Source of the DNA: an uncultured Clostridia bacterium
GTDB taxonomy: Bacteria > Bacillota > Clostridia > Oscillospirales > Ruminococcaceae
Direction: 5' to 3'
DNA length: 9,814 nucleotides
Assembly: GCA_947625455.1 (NCBI GenBank)
Contig: CANQOJ010000078.1
Coordinates: 1-9,814, forward strand
Position numbers and translations under genes: made by a program. The stretch's first letter is position 1. Every line of letters begins with the position of its first letter. Below the pieces are notes generated by a model that was not told where the DNA came from, did not search any database, and was given only the letters and a program-made list of their open reading frames with translations. Positions 1 to 7,726 of the stretch are shown piece by piece.

Positions 1-483
1 TCCGTCCGCCGCGGTAATTCTTATGAAACACGAGCCCTCTCTTCTCGCCGTAACAACTCCGGACGCGTCAACGGGCGCGATTTTATCGTTGCTCGACGAA
101 TATGACCTTATCTTAGGCTGTGCGTTTTCGCGTTCACACTTTATCTGCGCTTTTTCCCCTACCTTAAGGCAGATGGTTTTCTGCGCTTTGAGCGTTGTGC
201 ATACGGGAGTAAACGAGAGCTTTTCGCTTGATTCTCCTACCTTTTCCCTGCTGTTTCTGAGCGCATATGCGCGCACTCTTACGAGATATTCCTCGTTGTT
301 TTCAAAACCCGATATGGTTTTCTCGCAGGTCTGAGAATAGCGTATCTTGATGCAGTTTTCAGGTTCTGAGGCGCTGAAAAAATACAGCTTGTAGCCCTCT
401 GCTCCGTCAACAGCGTCCCACTGCGCGGCGCAAGCGCCGTCAACGCCTGCGACTTTTAAATTTTTCGGAGCTTTTAACTTCAT
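1..483 (-). CDS. FnIII + bacterial Ig-like (Big_2) domain protein, partial
   Basis: The reading frame opens with ATG at 483 and stays open for 161 codons to the left edge, so the C-terminus is missing. Residues ~3-93 resemble a fibronectin type III domain (APKNLKV near the start, a W at 22, GYKLYF, then YLVRVRAYA). Residues ~96-161 match a Big_2 Ig-like domain (L-K-V-G-E, then SSSNDKIAPVDASGVVTA, then a G-S-C-F-I-R-I strand and a final DG). The start is supported by GGAAAGGA about 9 nt upstream. The in-frame stretch upstream reaches a TGA without another start, so there is no signal peptide. The visible part has seven cysteines (18, 44, 53, 95, 105, 116, 152), more usual for a cytoplasmic protein than for a secreted Gram-positive one. 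It lies 40 nt after the U32 gene with no terminator between, so it is probably its operon partner. Such domains normally bind proteins or carbohydrates; the function here is unknown. Confidence 0.75.
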   Translation of the reverse strand, partial: MKLKAPKNLKVAGVDGACAAQWDAVDGAEGYKLYFFSASEPENCIKIRYSQTCEKTISGFENNEEYLVRVRAYALRNSREKVGESSEKLSFTPVCTTLKAQKTICLKVGEKAQIKCERENAQPKIRSYSSSNDKIAPVDASGVVTARREGSCFIRITAADG

Positions 484-523
484 AAAAACAATCCTTTCCG
501 AAATAAAAGTTACCGACCAAATT

Positions 524-2551
524 TCAAATCACGCCGTCAAAAGCCATTCCTCTTGTAAATCTTCCGCCCGGCAAGATTTGATTTTCGTACATCTCGACTA
601 TGCTTTTCAAGTTATCTTCATCTGTAAAATTAAACACAATAAAGTCAAATTTGTTTAATATCTCGCTTTTATCGCTTAAAATCAGCGTATCGGGATTTAA
701 GAGTTCAACACATCTGCCGCTGCACAAAACAGGAATTTCCCGTCCGAAACGGTCGAAAATCCGCTTTTCACAAGTCTTTTTCCCGCCGTATATACCGCAG
801 CATTTCCCGTCTGCAACAGGACATCTTCTCATAAGCATAAGCGGGAGTTTTCCGTAAGCCACAAACCCCACGGGTATTGAACTGTTGATTTTCGACAATT
901 CAGCCGCTTTTCCTTCAATTGAAAGCGTTATATCCGTAAAACCAAAACTTTCGCATACCTTTGCCGAAAGTGAGTTTAAAATATTCATTCTGAAACCGCC
1001 GAAAATCTTAAAACCGCATTCTTTCAGCAGCTGCGCGTGAGCAAGCGTCTGGGCAAAACCGTTTTCAAATCCCGACTTTCTTAACTTTAAAAGCTTTTTT
1101 CTATCCTCTTCTTCATTTATTATAAGCGGCGGCGCGACAGCGATTTTCTGCTTATGTTCGGTTTTTTCGCTTAAAATTTCAATCGGCGCGTAAATCATCT
1201 CAAACGGCAATTCAACCGCCTGTAAAAGCTGCTCTGCGTTATGCACTTCGGCGCGGTATGCTGTTTTTTTCGGCATAACGCGCTTTACTTCGGGAAATTT
1301 CGGCTCGTTTAATTTATAATCATTCGTATTTTGTTTAAGAACAAGCGTTTCGAGCTTTTCGCATATTTCCCGCCTTAGAGCGTTGAGCGCTGAAGCCGAA
1401 ACGTACAATCTCCCGCCAACTTCGGCAGTAACTTTTCCCGCATAAAACTGCGTTCCGCCAAGTTTTGACATTCTCTCGCACACAGAGTTTACATCAAGCG
1501 GTTTTCCTGTTGCTGTTTCGGGAAAAACCTCGCTTTGTGCGAAAACACTGCCGAAACTGCACTCAGCGCTTGCGCTTAAATGTTCGCCGGATACTGCCTT
1601 TACGGAAATATCAACCTTTATTCTTTGAAATTCATCTTTATATATACCGCGTATTGAACTTAGCGCCTTAGCCGACAAATCAACGTCATCTTTGCCCCTG
1701 ACGCCGTTCATATCCGCATAATTTCCCGCAAAATACCCGTCTGTCAATCCCCCGCGCGAAAAAACGTTTTTTAACAGCTTTTCGTCATATTGCTGTAAAT
1801 CACGGCTTTTAACGCAGGCGTCAACCGCGCACGCCACATATTCGGGGCGCTTCATTCTGCCCTCGATTTTAAATGACGAAATCTCGGTCAATTCGGGAAT
1901 ATTTTTGATGATTGAACTGTCTTTAAGAGATATGACGTTGTGCCTGCCGTTTACATTGAAATCAAGTCTGCAAGGCTGTGCGCATAGTCCGCGGTTTCCG
2001 CTTCTCTTGCCGAAAAACGCGCTCATATAGCACTGACCGCTTACGCAGGTACACAGCGCCCCATGCACGAAAATTTCAAGTTCTATATCCGTTTCACGGC
2101 TTATTTTCAAAATTTCCTCTCTTGAAAGTTCGCGACCTATAACCGCCCTGCTAAATCCGAGATTTTGCGCGGCTTTTACGCCCGAAATGCTGTTTAGCGT
2201 CAACTGAGTTGACGCATGGCGCGGCATTTCAGGGCAAATCTCACGAATAAGCTCCGCGCCGCCCAAATCCTGCACTATTATCCCGTCGGCATTACATAGA
2301 GCCGCAGTTTTAACGCACTCCGCGAAATCCTTTAGTTCACTGTCATATATAAGCGTATTTATCGCTAAATAAAACTTTACACCGCGCTTATGACATTCCT
2401 CTACGGCATTTTTAAGTTCATCATCTGAAAAATTCTCCGCATTTTTCCTCGCGGAAAACCTTTTCATCCCCGCATAAACAGCGTCCGCTCCCGAATTTAA
2501 AGCCGCGCGCAGGCTTTCATAACTTCCGCACGGCGCAAGTATCTCGCTCAT
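524..2551 (-). CDS. Peptidase U32 family protein, RlhA-like (probable RNA hydroxylation factor)
   Basis: 675 residues, close to the ~650 of E. coli RlhA. The N-terminus (ILAPCGSYESLRAAL, then GADAVYAG) is the usual start of the U32 TIM-barrel domain. The U32 signature lies at 159-177 (E-I-F-V-H-G-A-L-C...SGQCYMS), followed by C190 and C194. C167, C174, C190 and C194 are the likely ligands of the Fe-S cluster known in this family. The region after ~300 resembles the DUF3656/collagenase-like part, and the C-terminal part carries a second cysteine set (577, 584, 585, 594, 610, 614). Family knowledge: RlhA and TrhP need such proteins for prephenate-dependent hydroxylation of 23S rRNA C2501 or tRNA U34. 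The old name 'peptidase' or 'collagenase' is doubtful for this type, and the exact RNA target is my inference. The ATG overlaps the zapA stop as ATGA; the nearest purine-rich site (GAGGA) is ~15 nt upstream, so translational coupling is likely. Confidence 0.85.
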   Translation of the reverse strand: MSEILAPCGSYESLRAALNSGADAVYAGMKRFSARKNAENFSDDELKNAVEECHKRGVKFYLAINTLIYDSELKDFAECVKTAALCNADGIIVQDLGGAELIREICPEMPRHASTQLTLNSISGVKAAQNLGFSRAVIGRELSREEILKISRETDIELEIFVHGALCTCVSGQCYMSAFFGKRSGNRGLCAQPCRLDFNVNGRHNVISLKDSSIIKNIPELTEISSFKIEGRMKRPEYVACAVDACVKSRDLQQYDEKLLKNVFSRGGLTDGYFAGNYADMNGVRGKDDVDLSAKALSSIRGIYKDEFQRIKVDISVKAVSGEHLSASAECSFGSVFAQSEVFPETATGKPLDVNSVCERMSKLGGTQFYAGKVTAEVGGRLYVSASALNALRREICEKLETLVLKQNTNDYKLNEPKFPEVKRVMPKKTAYRAEVHNAEQLLQAVELPFEMIYAPIEILSEKTEHKQKIAVAPPLIINEEEDRKKLLKLRKSGFENGFAQTLAHAQLLKECGFKIFGGFRMNILNSLSAKVCESFGFTDITLSIEGKAAELSKINSSIPVGFVAYGKLPLMLMRRCPVADGKCCGIYGGKKTCEKRIFDRFGREIPVLCSGRCVELLNPDTLILSDKSEILNKFDFIVFNFTDEDNLKSIVEMYENQILPGGRFTRGMAFDGVI

Positions 2552-3684
2552 AACGTAAGCTGTCCGTCCTCAAGCATTTCCTTTATCTGCTTTTCAAGAG
2601 ATGCGTTCGTCTTTTTAAGCGACTTTATCTCGCGCGTAAGTTCGGCGTTTTTAGCTGTTACAGCCGAAAACTGTTCTTTTATGTCCTCAAGTTCAGCCTG
2701 ACTTCCCTGCTCCTCCGCTTTCTTCAAAGCGGAATTTTCGCTTTCAATCTGCGAATACTTTACCTTTAATTCCGCAAGTTCATCATTTTTTTGCGAAAGT
2801 TCGGCAGTCTTTTCATTCAGTTCTTTAGTCAGTTTTTCAAGTTCTTCTTTATTTTGGGAATGTTCCTTGTCGCTTTTTGCTTTCAGCTTTTCGTCAAGCT
2901 GTGTTATTTTCTGCGCATTCTCGGAATTTTCCTTTGTAAGCTTTTCAACAGCCGACTTTTGCTTTGCAATTTCAGCTTCCGCTTTATCAGCACGGCTTTT
3001 TTCGCGCGTAAAAGCCTCTTCATAGTTCATTGCTTTGTCAAGTTTCTCACGCAGGCGCTTATTTTCCTCCGAAATCTTTACAGCCTTATTGTTTTCGCTT
3101 TCAAGCTCGGAAATGCGCTTGTCGCGCTCGGAAATTGCCTTTTTATGCTTTTCTGTTTCAGCGGCATTATCGCTCGAAGTCTGTGATAATGCTGAATTTT
3201 TCTTTTTAAGTTCGGATATGTTCTGTTCTGCCGCTGAAAGCTGTGATTTCAGCTTTTCACAATCCGCGGCTTTATTGTTTGCTTCTTTAAGAGTTTCGGC
3301 AAGCTGTTCATTTTTGCCCTCAAGTTCAGAAAAACGCTTTGACAGCTTTTCAAACTCGGCTTTCAGCTTTTTGAGTTCATCGCTGTCGGCTTTAAGCCTG
3401 ATATTTTCCTCAACGGCAGTTTTTGCTGTTTCTTCCCTTGCTTTAAGTTTTGCAATTTCCGAATTTGCATCTGAAAGTTTTATGTTCGTTTCGGCAAGTT
3501 CGTTTGCAATTTCAAGCGCGGAATAAACAGCTGCGTCGTCGCGCTGTAAATCAAGATTTGCCGTACAGTATTCCGACATCTTTTTGTCTATATTATCTGC
3601 GGCTTTGGACAATACAGCCGCGTTATCCGTTACAAGCTTGTAATTTCTCCCGCCTATCGTCACCGTAATTCTTTCGTTGAGCAT
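2548..3684 (-). CDS. zapA: ZapA-like cell division protein with ~300-residue coiled coil
   Basis: Residues ~3-75 match ZapA: RITVTIGGRNYKLVTDN, then the helix L-S-K-A-A-D-N-I-D-K-K-M-S-E-Y, then DDAAVYSALEIANELAE. ZapA binds and bundles FtsZ filaments at the division site. The usual ZapA is ~85-140 residues; this one continues for about 300 more residues of Lys/Glu/Ala/Ser/Leu-rich heptad-like sequence. I see no proline anywhere in the protein, consistent with one long coiled-coil rod. I chose the ATG at 3684 (378 residues) because AAAGGA lies 9 nt upstream. The ATG at 3702 would add six residues (MKGNCK), has no ribosome binding site, and its codons contain the Shine-Dalgarno of the later start. 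It is the first gene after a strong promoter and overlaps the U32 gene by 4 nt. The ZapA assignment is fairly firm; the role of the rod is unknown. Confidence 0.85.
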   Translation of the reverse strand: MLNERITVTIGGRNYKLVTDNAAVLSKAADNIDKKMSEYCTANLDLQRDDAAVYSALEIANELAETNIKLSDANSEIAKLKAREETAKTAVEENIRLKADSDELKKLKAEFEKLSKRFSELEGKNEQLAETLKEANNKAADCEKLKSQLSAAEQNISELKKKNSALSQTSSDNAAETEKHKKAISERDKRISELESENNKAVKISEENKRLREKLDKAMNYEEAFTREKSRADKAEAEIAKQKSAVEKLTKENSENAQKITQLDEKLKAKSDKEHSQNKEELEKLTKELNEKTAELSQKNDELAELKVKYSQIESENSALKKAEEQGSQAELEDIKEQFSAVTAKNAELTREIKSLKKTNASLEKQIKEMLEDGQLTL

Positions 3685-3719
3685 TTTGCAGTTTCCTTTC
3701 ATAAAATGTATATATATTT

Positions 3720-3748
3720 ATTATAATACTTTTTCTCGCTCTTTTCAA
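3720..3748 (-). promoter_or_regulatory. Vegetative promoter of the zapA operon
   Basis: On the minus strand TTGAAA (3743-3748) is followed after exactly 17 nt by TATAAT (3720-3725). The predicted start of transcription is near 3713, which leaves a leader of about 30 nt before the chosen zapA ATG. Confidence 0.8.
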
Positions 3749-3760
3749 TAGGAAATGCAA

Positions 3761-3799
3761 AAAAAATTCAGAACTGCGCTGTACAGCTCTGAATTTTTT
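3761..3799 (-). terminator. Rho-independent terminator after citrate synthase
   Basis: A perfect 12-bp stem (3761-3772 with 3788-3799, AAAAAATTCAGA/TCTGAATTTTTT) gains three more pairs inside (CTG/CAG). On the minus strand it ends in a run of eight T. It begins about 43 nt after the citrate synthase stop and sits just before the zapA promoter. The A/T tracts are symmetric, so it could also work in the plus direction. Confidence 0.8.
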
Positions 3800-3841
3800 A
3801 AATTAAATAAATTCAACAAGTGCTGATTTGATATAATGCGG

Positions 3842-5173
3842 TTATTCGTGCTGCTTCATAACGCTCATATACGCAGGACGTATGATTTTTCCAGCGCTTG
3901 TAAGTTCTTCAAGCCTGTGAGCGCTCCAGCCCGCAATTCTTGCAATTGCGAAAATTGCCGTGAAAAGCTCTGTGGGAATGCCCAGCATATCGTAAACAAA
4001 TCCGCTGTAAAAGTCAACATTCGGGCTTACGCCTTTCATAATCTTGCGTTTTTCGGCAATAAGCTTCGGTGCGGCGTCCTCGATATACTTGTAAAGCAGC
4101 ATATCGTCCTCGCGCTTTTTCGCCGCCGCAAGTTTTTCAACAAACCCTCTGAATATCCTTTCTCTCGGATCTGACAGCGAATATACCGCATGTCCCATTC
4201 CGTAAATAAGCCCCTTGTGGTCAAACGCCTCTCCCGCAAGTATTTTTCCGAGATATTCGTATACTTCCTCGTAATCTTTCGGATCTTTAACGTTACTGCG
4301 GATATTTTCCATCATTTCCATTACCTTTATGTTGGCGCCGCCGTGTTTTGGTCCTTTAAGCGACGACATTGCCGCGGCAATAGTTGAATATGTATCCGAA
4401 CCCGATGAAGTTACAACGCGCGTGGTAAATGTGGAGTTGTTTCCTCCGCCGTGTTCCATATGAAGCATAAGCGCAACGTCAAGCACCTTTGCTTCAAGCG
4501 CTGAATACTGTCTGTCAGGACGCAGCATCATAAGCAGGTTTTCCGCTGTGGACAGCGAACTGTCCGGGCGGTGGATATACATACTCTCGTCATTTTCATA
4601 GTGATTGTATGCATGATAAGCGTATACCGCAAGCATAGGAAACTCGGCTATAAGCATTATGCACTGGTAGAGGCTGTCCTCAAATGTACCCGAATTTGTC
4701 GTAGGATCGTATGACGCAAGAGTAAGAATACTCCTCGTCATTGAGTTCATAATATCCTTACTCGGCGCTTTCATTATAACGTCGCGCGTAAAGTTTGTCG
4801 GAAGCGAACGGCATTTCCCCAGAATATTCTTAAAACGCTCTGTTTCTTCCTCTGACGGCATTTCACCGAATATAAGCAGATATGCCGTTTTCTCAAACCC
4901 GAAACAACTGTCGCCGCACATTGCCACAAGGTCTTTGACATTATATCCGCGATACCAGAGTTCTCCCTCGCAGGGAACTTCTTTTCCGTTTTCGTCTTTG
5001 GTAAAAGACACCATTTTGGAAATTGAAGTAAGTCCCGTAAGAACGCCCTTACCGTTTATGTCACGAAGTCCGCGGTTTACTCCGTATTTCTTGAAAAGCT
5101 CGTCGGAAATTTCATCATTTTTTCTGCATAATTCCTGCTTTTCTTTCGCGTATTCTCTTATTTCATCTGTCAA
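3842..5173 (-). CDS. gltA: Citrate synthase (Si-type, citrate/2-methylcitrate synthase family)
   Basis: Condenses oxaloacetate and acetyl-CoA to citrate in the cytoplasm. In many anaerobic Clostridia this feeds 2-oxoglutarate and glutamate synthesis. The 443 residues fit the family. Visible active-site landmarks: H241 in MEHGGGNNSTFTTR, H277 in GPKHGGAN, catalytic H328 in GMGHAVYSLSDPR, and catalytic D387 in NVDFYSG, with the oxaloacetate-binding R432 near the C-terminus (IIRPAYM). The start is TTG at 5173, set by a strong GTGAGGG six nt upstream; the next in-frame Met is residue 54, too far in. It is monocistronic, with its own promoter (5246-5274) and terminator (3761-3799), and divergent from the ATPase gene. 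Sequence alone cannot exclude 2-methylcitrate synthase activity, but no prp genes are visible nearby. Confidence 0.93.
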   Translation of the reverse strand: MTDEIREYAKEKQELCRKNDEISDELFKKYGVNRGLRDINGKGVLTGLTSISKMVSFTKDENGKEVPCEGELWYRGYNVKDLVAMCGDSCFGFEKTAYLLIFGEMPSEEETERFKNILGKCRSLPTNFTRDVIMKAPSKDIMNSMTRSILTLASYDPTTNSGTFEDSLYQCIMLIAEFPMLAVYAYHAYNHYENDESMYIHRPDSSLSTAENLLMMLRPDRQYSALEAKVLDVALMLHMEHGGGNNSTFTTRVVTSSGSDTYSTIAAAMSSLKGPKHGGANIKVMEMMENIRSNVKDPKDYEEVYEYLGKILAGEAFDHKGLIYGMGHAVYSLSDPRERIFRGFVEKLAAAKKREDDMLLYKYIEDAAPKLIAEKRKIMKGVSPNVDFYSGFVYDMLGIPTELFTAIFAIARIAGWSAHRLEELTSAGKIIRPAYMSVMKQHE

Positions 5174-5245
5174 AATAATCCCTCACTTTCAAAAACATTC
5201 CGAAAACAGCTGCAGTCAGTTTTCCGTTTTATGTGTATTAAATTA

Positions 5246-5274
5246 AGTATAACATAAATAAACAAATAAATCAA
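5246..5274 (-). promoter_or_regulatory. Promoter of citrate synthase
   Basis: On the minus strand TTGATT (5269-5274), 17 nt, TATACT (5246-5251). Transcription would start near 5239 and give a leader of ~66 nt before the TTG start. The leader shows no clear riboswitch or attenuator. Confidence 0.7.
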
Positions 5275-5313
5275 GAGGCGAAAGAAATTTTCACATATTT
5301 ATCAAATAACTGA

Positions 5314-5342
5314 TTGACATAACAAAGTTTTATGGTTATAAT
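5314..5342 (+). promoter_or_regulatory. Consensus promoter of the P-type ATPase gene
   Basis: TTGACA (5314-5319), 17 nt, TATAAT (5337-5342): a perfect vegetative consensus. Transcription would begin near 5349, only ~17 nt before the ATG at 5366. It faces away from the citrate synthase promoter; their -35 boxes are 39 bp apart. I see no convincing inverted repeat between them. Confidence 0.8.
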
Positions 5343-5365
5343 TAACATAGAAAGCGGTGAATACA

Positions 5366-7552
5366 ATGGAAGAAATTGACATAAATCAAGGTTTAAGTTC
5401 CGCCGAGGCTGAAAAATCGAAGAAAAATGTCGGCGGCGCTAAAACAAAAAGTATAGGTAAAATAATAAGTTCAAACATCTTTACACTGTTTAATCTTATA
5501 AACGTAATAATTGCCGCTGCTTTGGCGCTTGTCGGCAGTTGGAGAAATATGCTGTTTATGGGTGTCGTTATCGGAAATTCAGCTATCGGGATATTTGAGG
5601 AGATACGCGCGAAAATTAAACTCGACAAACTGAAGATACTGACCGCGCCAAAAGCAAGCGTAATAAGAGACGGCAAAGAAACCGAAATCAAGCTTACCGA
5701 AGTCGTTGAAAACGACCTTATGGTTTTAAGAAGCGGAAACTCAATATGCGCGGACTGCGTTGTGCTTGACGGTGAAATTGAAGTAAACGAAAGCCTGCTG
5801 ACGGGAGAAAGCGACACCGTTTTGAAGAAAAAGGGCGATGAATTGTATTCGGGGAGTTTTGTCACAAGCGGATTTTGCAAGGCGCAGGCGATACGCGTCG
5901 GAGATGAAAGTTATTCGGGAAAGCTGACGGCATCTGCAAAACAGCCCGCAAAGCGCCCGTCAAAAATGATGAACGACATAAACAAAATACTGAAAATAGT
6001 TTCAACGTGCATTTTTCCGTTTGGAGCAATTTTGTTTGTGAAAGCATTTTTCTTTTCCGATACCTCGCTTACAGAAAGCGTTGAGCAGACAGCCGCCGCG
6101 CTTATAGGAATGATACCTGAGGGATTGCTGTTGCTGACAAGTACGGCGCTTGCGGTAAGTTCAATAAGGCTTGCGCACAAGAAAACGCTCTGCCAGAATT
6201 TATACTGCGCCGAAAGGCTTTCAAGGGCGGATATTCTCTGCCTTGACAAAACGGGAACTTTAACTACGGGCGAATTAAAGCTTGACAAGATAATTCCTAT
6301 TGACGTGAATTTTGACTTGAACTCGGCTTTAACTTCATTTGTAAACGCTTTCAGCTCGCCAAATTCCACGCTTAAAGCTATTGCGAAAGGCATTGCTGAC
6401 GGACAAGCCGAAAAAGCGGCGAGCGTTGTTGAATTTTCATCAGAGCGAAAATGGAGCGCGGCAAGTTTTGACAAATTCGGCACGCTGATACTCGGCGCGG
6501 AGGAATTTGTGCTGGGCAGTGAAAATCTCTGCGCCGAATATTCCAAAGCTGGTTTAAGGGCGCTTGTTTTGGCACAGAGCAAAAGTTTTATAGCTGACGG
6601 CAGACTGCCTGATGACATTGAAGCAAAAGCGGTAATAACGCTTTCCGATACGATAAGGCCGTCAGCGGCAAATGCTCTTGAATTTTTCAGAAAACAGGGC
6701 GTTCAGCTTAAAATAATAAGCGGTGATAATCCCGAAACAGTCGCGGATATTGCGGGAAAATGCGGATTTAAGGGAAACTGCGCGGATATGTCCGAAATAA
6801 ACGGAGAAAATATAGCTGAGATTGCGGAAAACAGTTCAATTTTCGGCAGAGCAAAGCCAAACCAGAAAGTTGAGATAATAAAGGCTCTTAAATCCGCGGG
6901 GCATACTGTAGCTATGGTAGGCGACGGAGTAAATGATGTTCCCGCGCTTATTGAGGCTGACTGCTCGGCGGCTTTGCAATCTGGGAGCGACGCGGCAAGG
7001 TGCGTTTGCGAACTTGTGCTTATGAACTCGGATTTTGCATCGCTGTCTGACTGCGTAAACGAGGGACGGCGCTGTATAAACAACATTGAGCGTTCTTCCG
7101 CGCTGTTTCTTGTTAAAACCATATTCTCGTTTATTCTTTCGGCAATATTCCTGTTTTTGCCGTACAGCTATCCGTTTAAGCCCATACAGCTTACTCTTAT
7201 AAGCGCGCTTATGATAGGCGCACCGTCATTTTTGTTGACATTTGAGCCCAACTTCAGCATTGTCCGCGGCAGTTTCGCAAAAAACGCGCTGAAACGTGCC
7301 GCGCCTTTCGGCATAATTGCAGCAGTTTGCGTTGTTATTACTGTGACAATATGCGGAGGGTTAAGCGTTTCCGAGGATTTTTCCTCGACATTATGTACTT
7401 TTCTGACTGCAGGAGTTTGTTTTGGCTCACTGGTGCGGGTTTGCATTCCGTTCAGCAAAAAGCGGGCAATTATGTGCATATTGATTTTAGCGGTGTTTAT
7501 CTCGGTGGCGCTTTTGCTGCCTGACATTTTCTTCCTGTCATTTAAACCGTAA
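5366..7552 (+). CDS. Cation-translocating P-type ATPase, CtpE-like
   Basis: 728 residues from ATG 5366, supported by GGTGA five nt upstream; the GTG at 5357 would add three residues without a ribosome binding site. Membrane protein with (numbering from this ATG) TM1-2 at ~36-80, actuator motif LLTGES (144-149), TM3-4 at ~208-266 with MIPEGLLLLTS, phosphorylation site D294 in DKTGTLT, a short nucleotide-binding domain (SSERKWS, LGAEEFVL), hinge VGDGVNDVPAL (518-528) and about six C-terminal membrane segments. The MIPEGL element in TM4 and LTLISALMIGAPSFLLTFEPN-like TM6 region are typical of CtpE-type pumps, for which calcium transport has been reported in mycobacteria. No N-terminal heavy-metal domain and no CPx motif are present, so copper or zinc export is unlikely. 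The actual ion here is inference. It has a single-gene promoter and a weak hairpin after the stop. Confidence 0.88.
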   Translation: MEEIDINQGLSSAEAEKSKKNVGGAKTKSIGKIISSNIFTLFNLINVIIAAALALVGSWRNMLFMGVVIGNSAIGIFEEIRAKIKLDKLKILTAPKASVIRDGKETEIKLTEVVENDLMVLRSGNSICADCVVLDGEIEVNESLLTGESDTVLKKKGDELYSGSFVTSGFCKAQAIRVGDESYSGKLTASAKQPAKRPSKMMNDINKILKIVSTCIFPFGAILFVKAFFFSDTSLTESVEQTAAALIGMIPEGLLLLTSTALAVSSIRLAHKKTLCQNLYCAERLSRADILCLDKTGTLTTGELKLDKIIPIDVNFDLNSALTSFVNAFSSPNSTLKAIAKGIADGQAEKAASVVEFSSERKWSAASFDKFGTLILGAEEFVLGSENLCAEYSKAGLRALVLAQSKSFIADGRLPDDIEAKAVITLSDTIRPSAANALEFFRKQGVQLKIISGDNPETVADIAGKCGFKGNCADMSEINGENIAEIAENSSIFGRAKPNQKVEIIKALKSAGHTVAMVGDGVNDVPALIEADCSAALQSGSDAARCVCELVLMNSDFASLSDCVNEGRRCINNIERSSALFLVKTIFSFILSAIFLFLPYSYPFKPIQLTLISALMIGAPSFLLTFEPNFSIVRGSFAKNALKRAAPFGIIAAVCVVITVTICGGLSVSEDFSSTLCTFLTAGVCFGSLVRVCIPFSKKRAIMCILILAVFISVALLLPDIFFLSFKP

Positions 7553-7557
7553 CCGAC

Positions 7558-7582
7558 ATTTTTCGCATATTATCCGAAAAAT
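7558..7582 (+). terminator. Possible weak terminator after the ATPase gene
   Basis: An 8-bp AT-rich stem (7558-7565 with 7575-7582, ATTTTTCG/CGAAAAAT) with a 9-nt loop starts six nt after the stop. It lacks a proper T-run, so read-through into the tRNA gene is possible. Confidence 0.35.
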
Positions 7583-7595
7583 TTCAATTTAGCTA

Positions 7596-7624
7596 TTGAC
7601 AAATCGTTTCTGTTGTGGTATAAT
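7596..7624 (+). promoter_or_regulatory. Consensus promoter of tRNA-fMet
   Basis: TTGACA (7596-7601), 17 nt, TATAAT (7619-7624), a perfect consensus. The start of transcription near 7631 gives a ~13-nt 5' leader for RNase P to remove. The small palindrome TGTTG-A-CAACA (7631-7641) lies in that leader. Confidence 0.85.
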
Positions 7625-7644
7625 ATCATTTGTTGACAACATTC

Positions 7645-7721
<77 letters not shown>

Positions 7722-7726
7722 GCCGT

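Noticed and set aside
23..334. Plus-strand 103-codon frame at the left edge
   Set aside because: Antisense to the FnIII/Ig-like coding frame, which has a good start site and clear domain motifs.
2791..3526. Long plus-strand open frames opposite zapA, rich in Phe/Leu/Ser
   Set aside because: They are the antisense of Lys/Glu/Ala-rich coiled-coil codons, which seldom give stop codons in reverse; no ribosome sites or family motifs.
3826..3837. TTGATATAATG on the plus strand as a promoter -10 region
   Set aside because: It points into the 3' end of citrate synthase with no plus-strand gene downstream and no -35 box at proper distance.
5911..6618. 235-codon minus-strand open frame within the ATPase gene
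   Set aside because: It overlaps the conserved ATPase core on the other strand and shows no recognisable domain.
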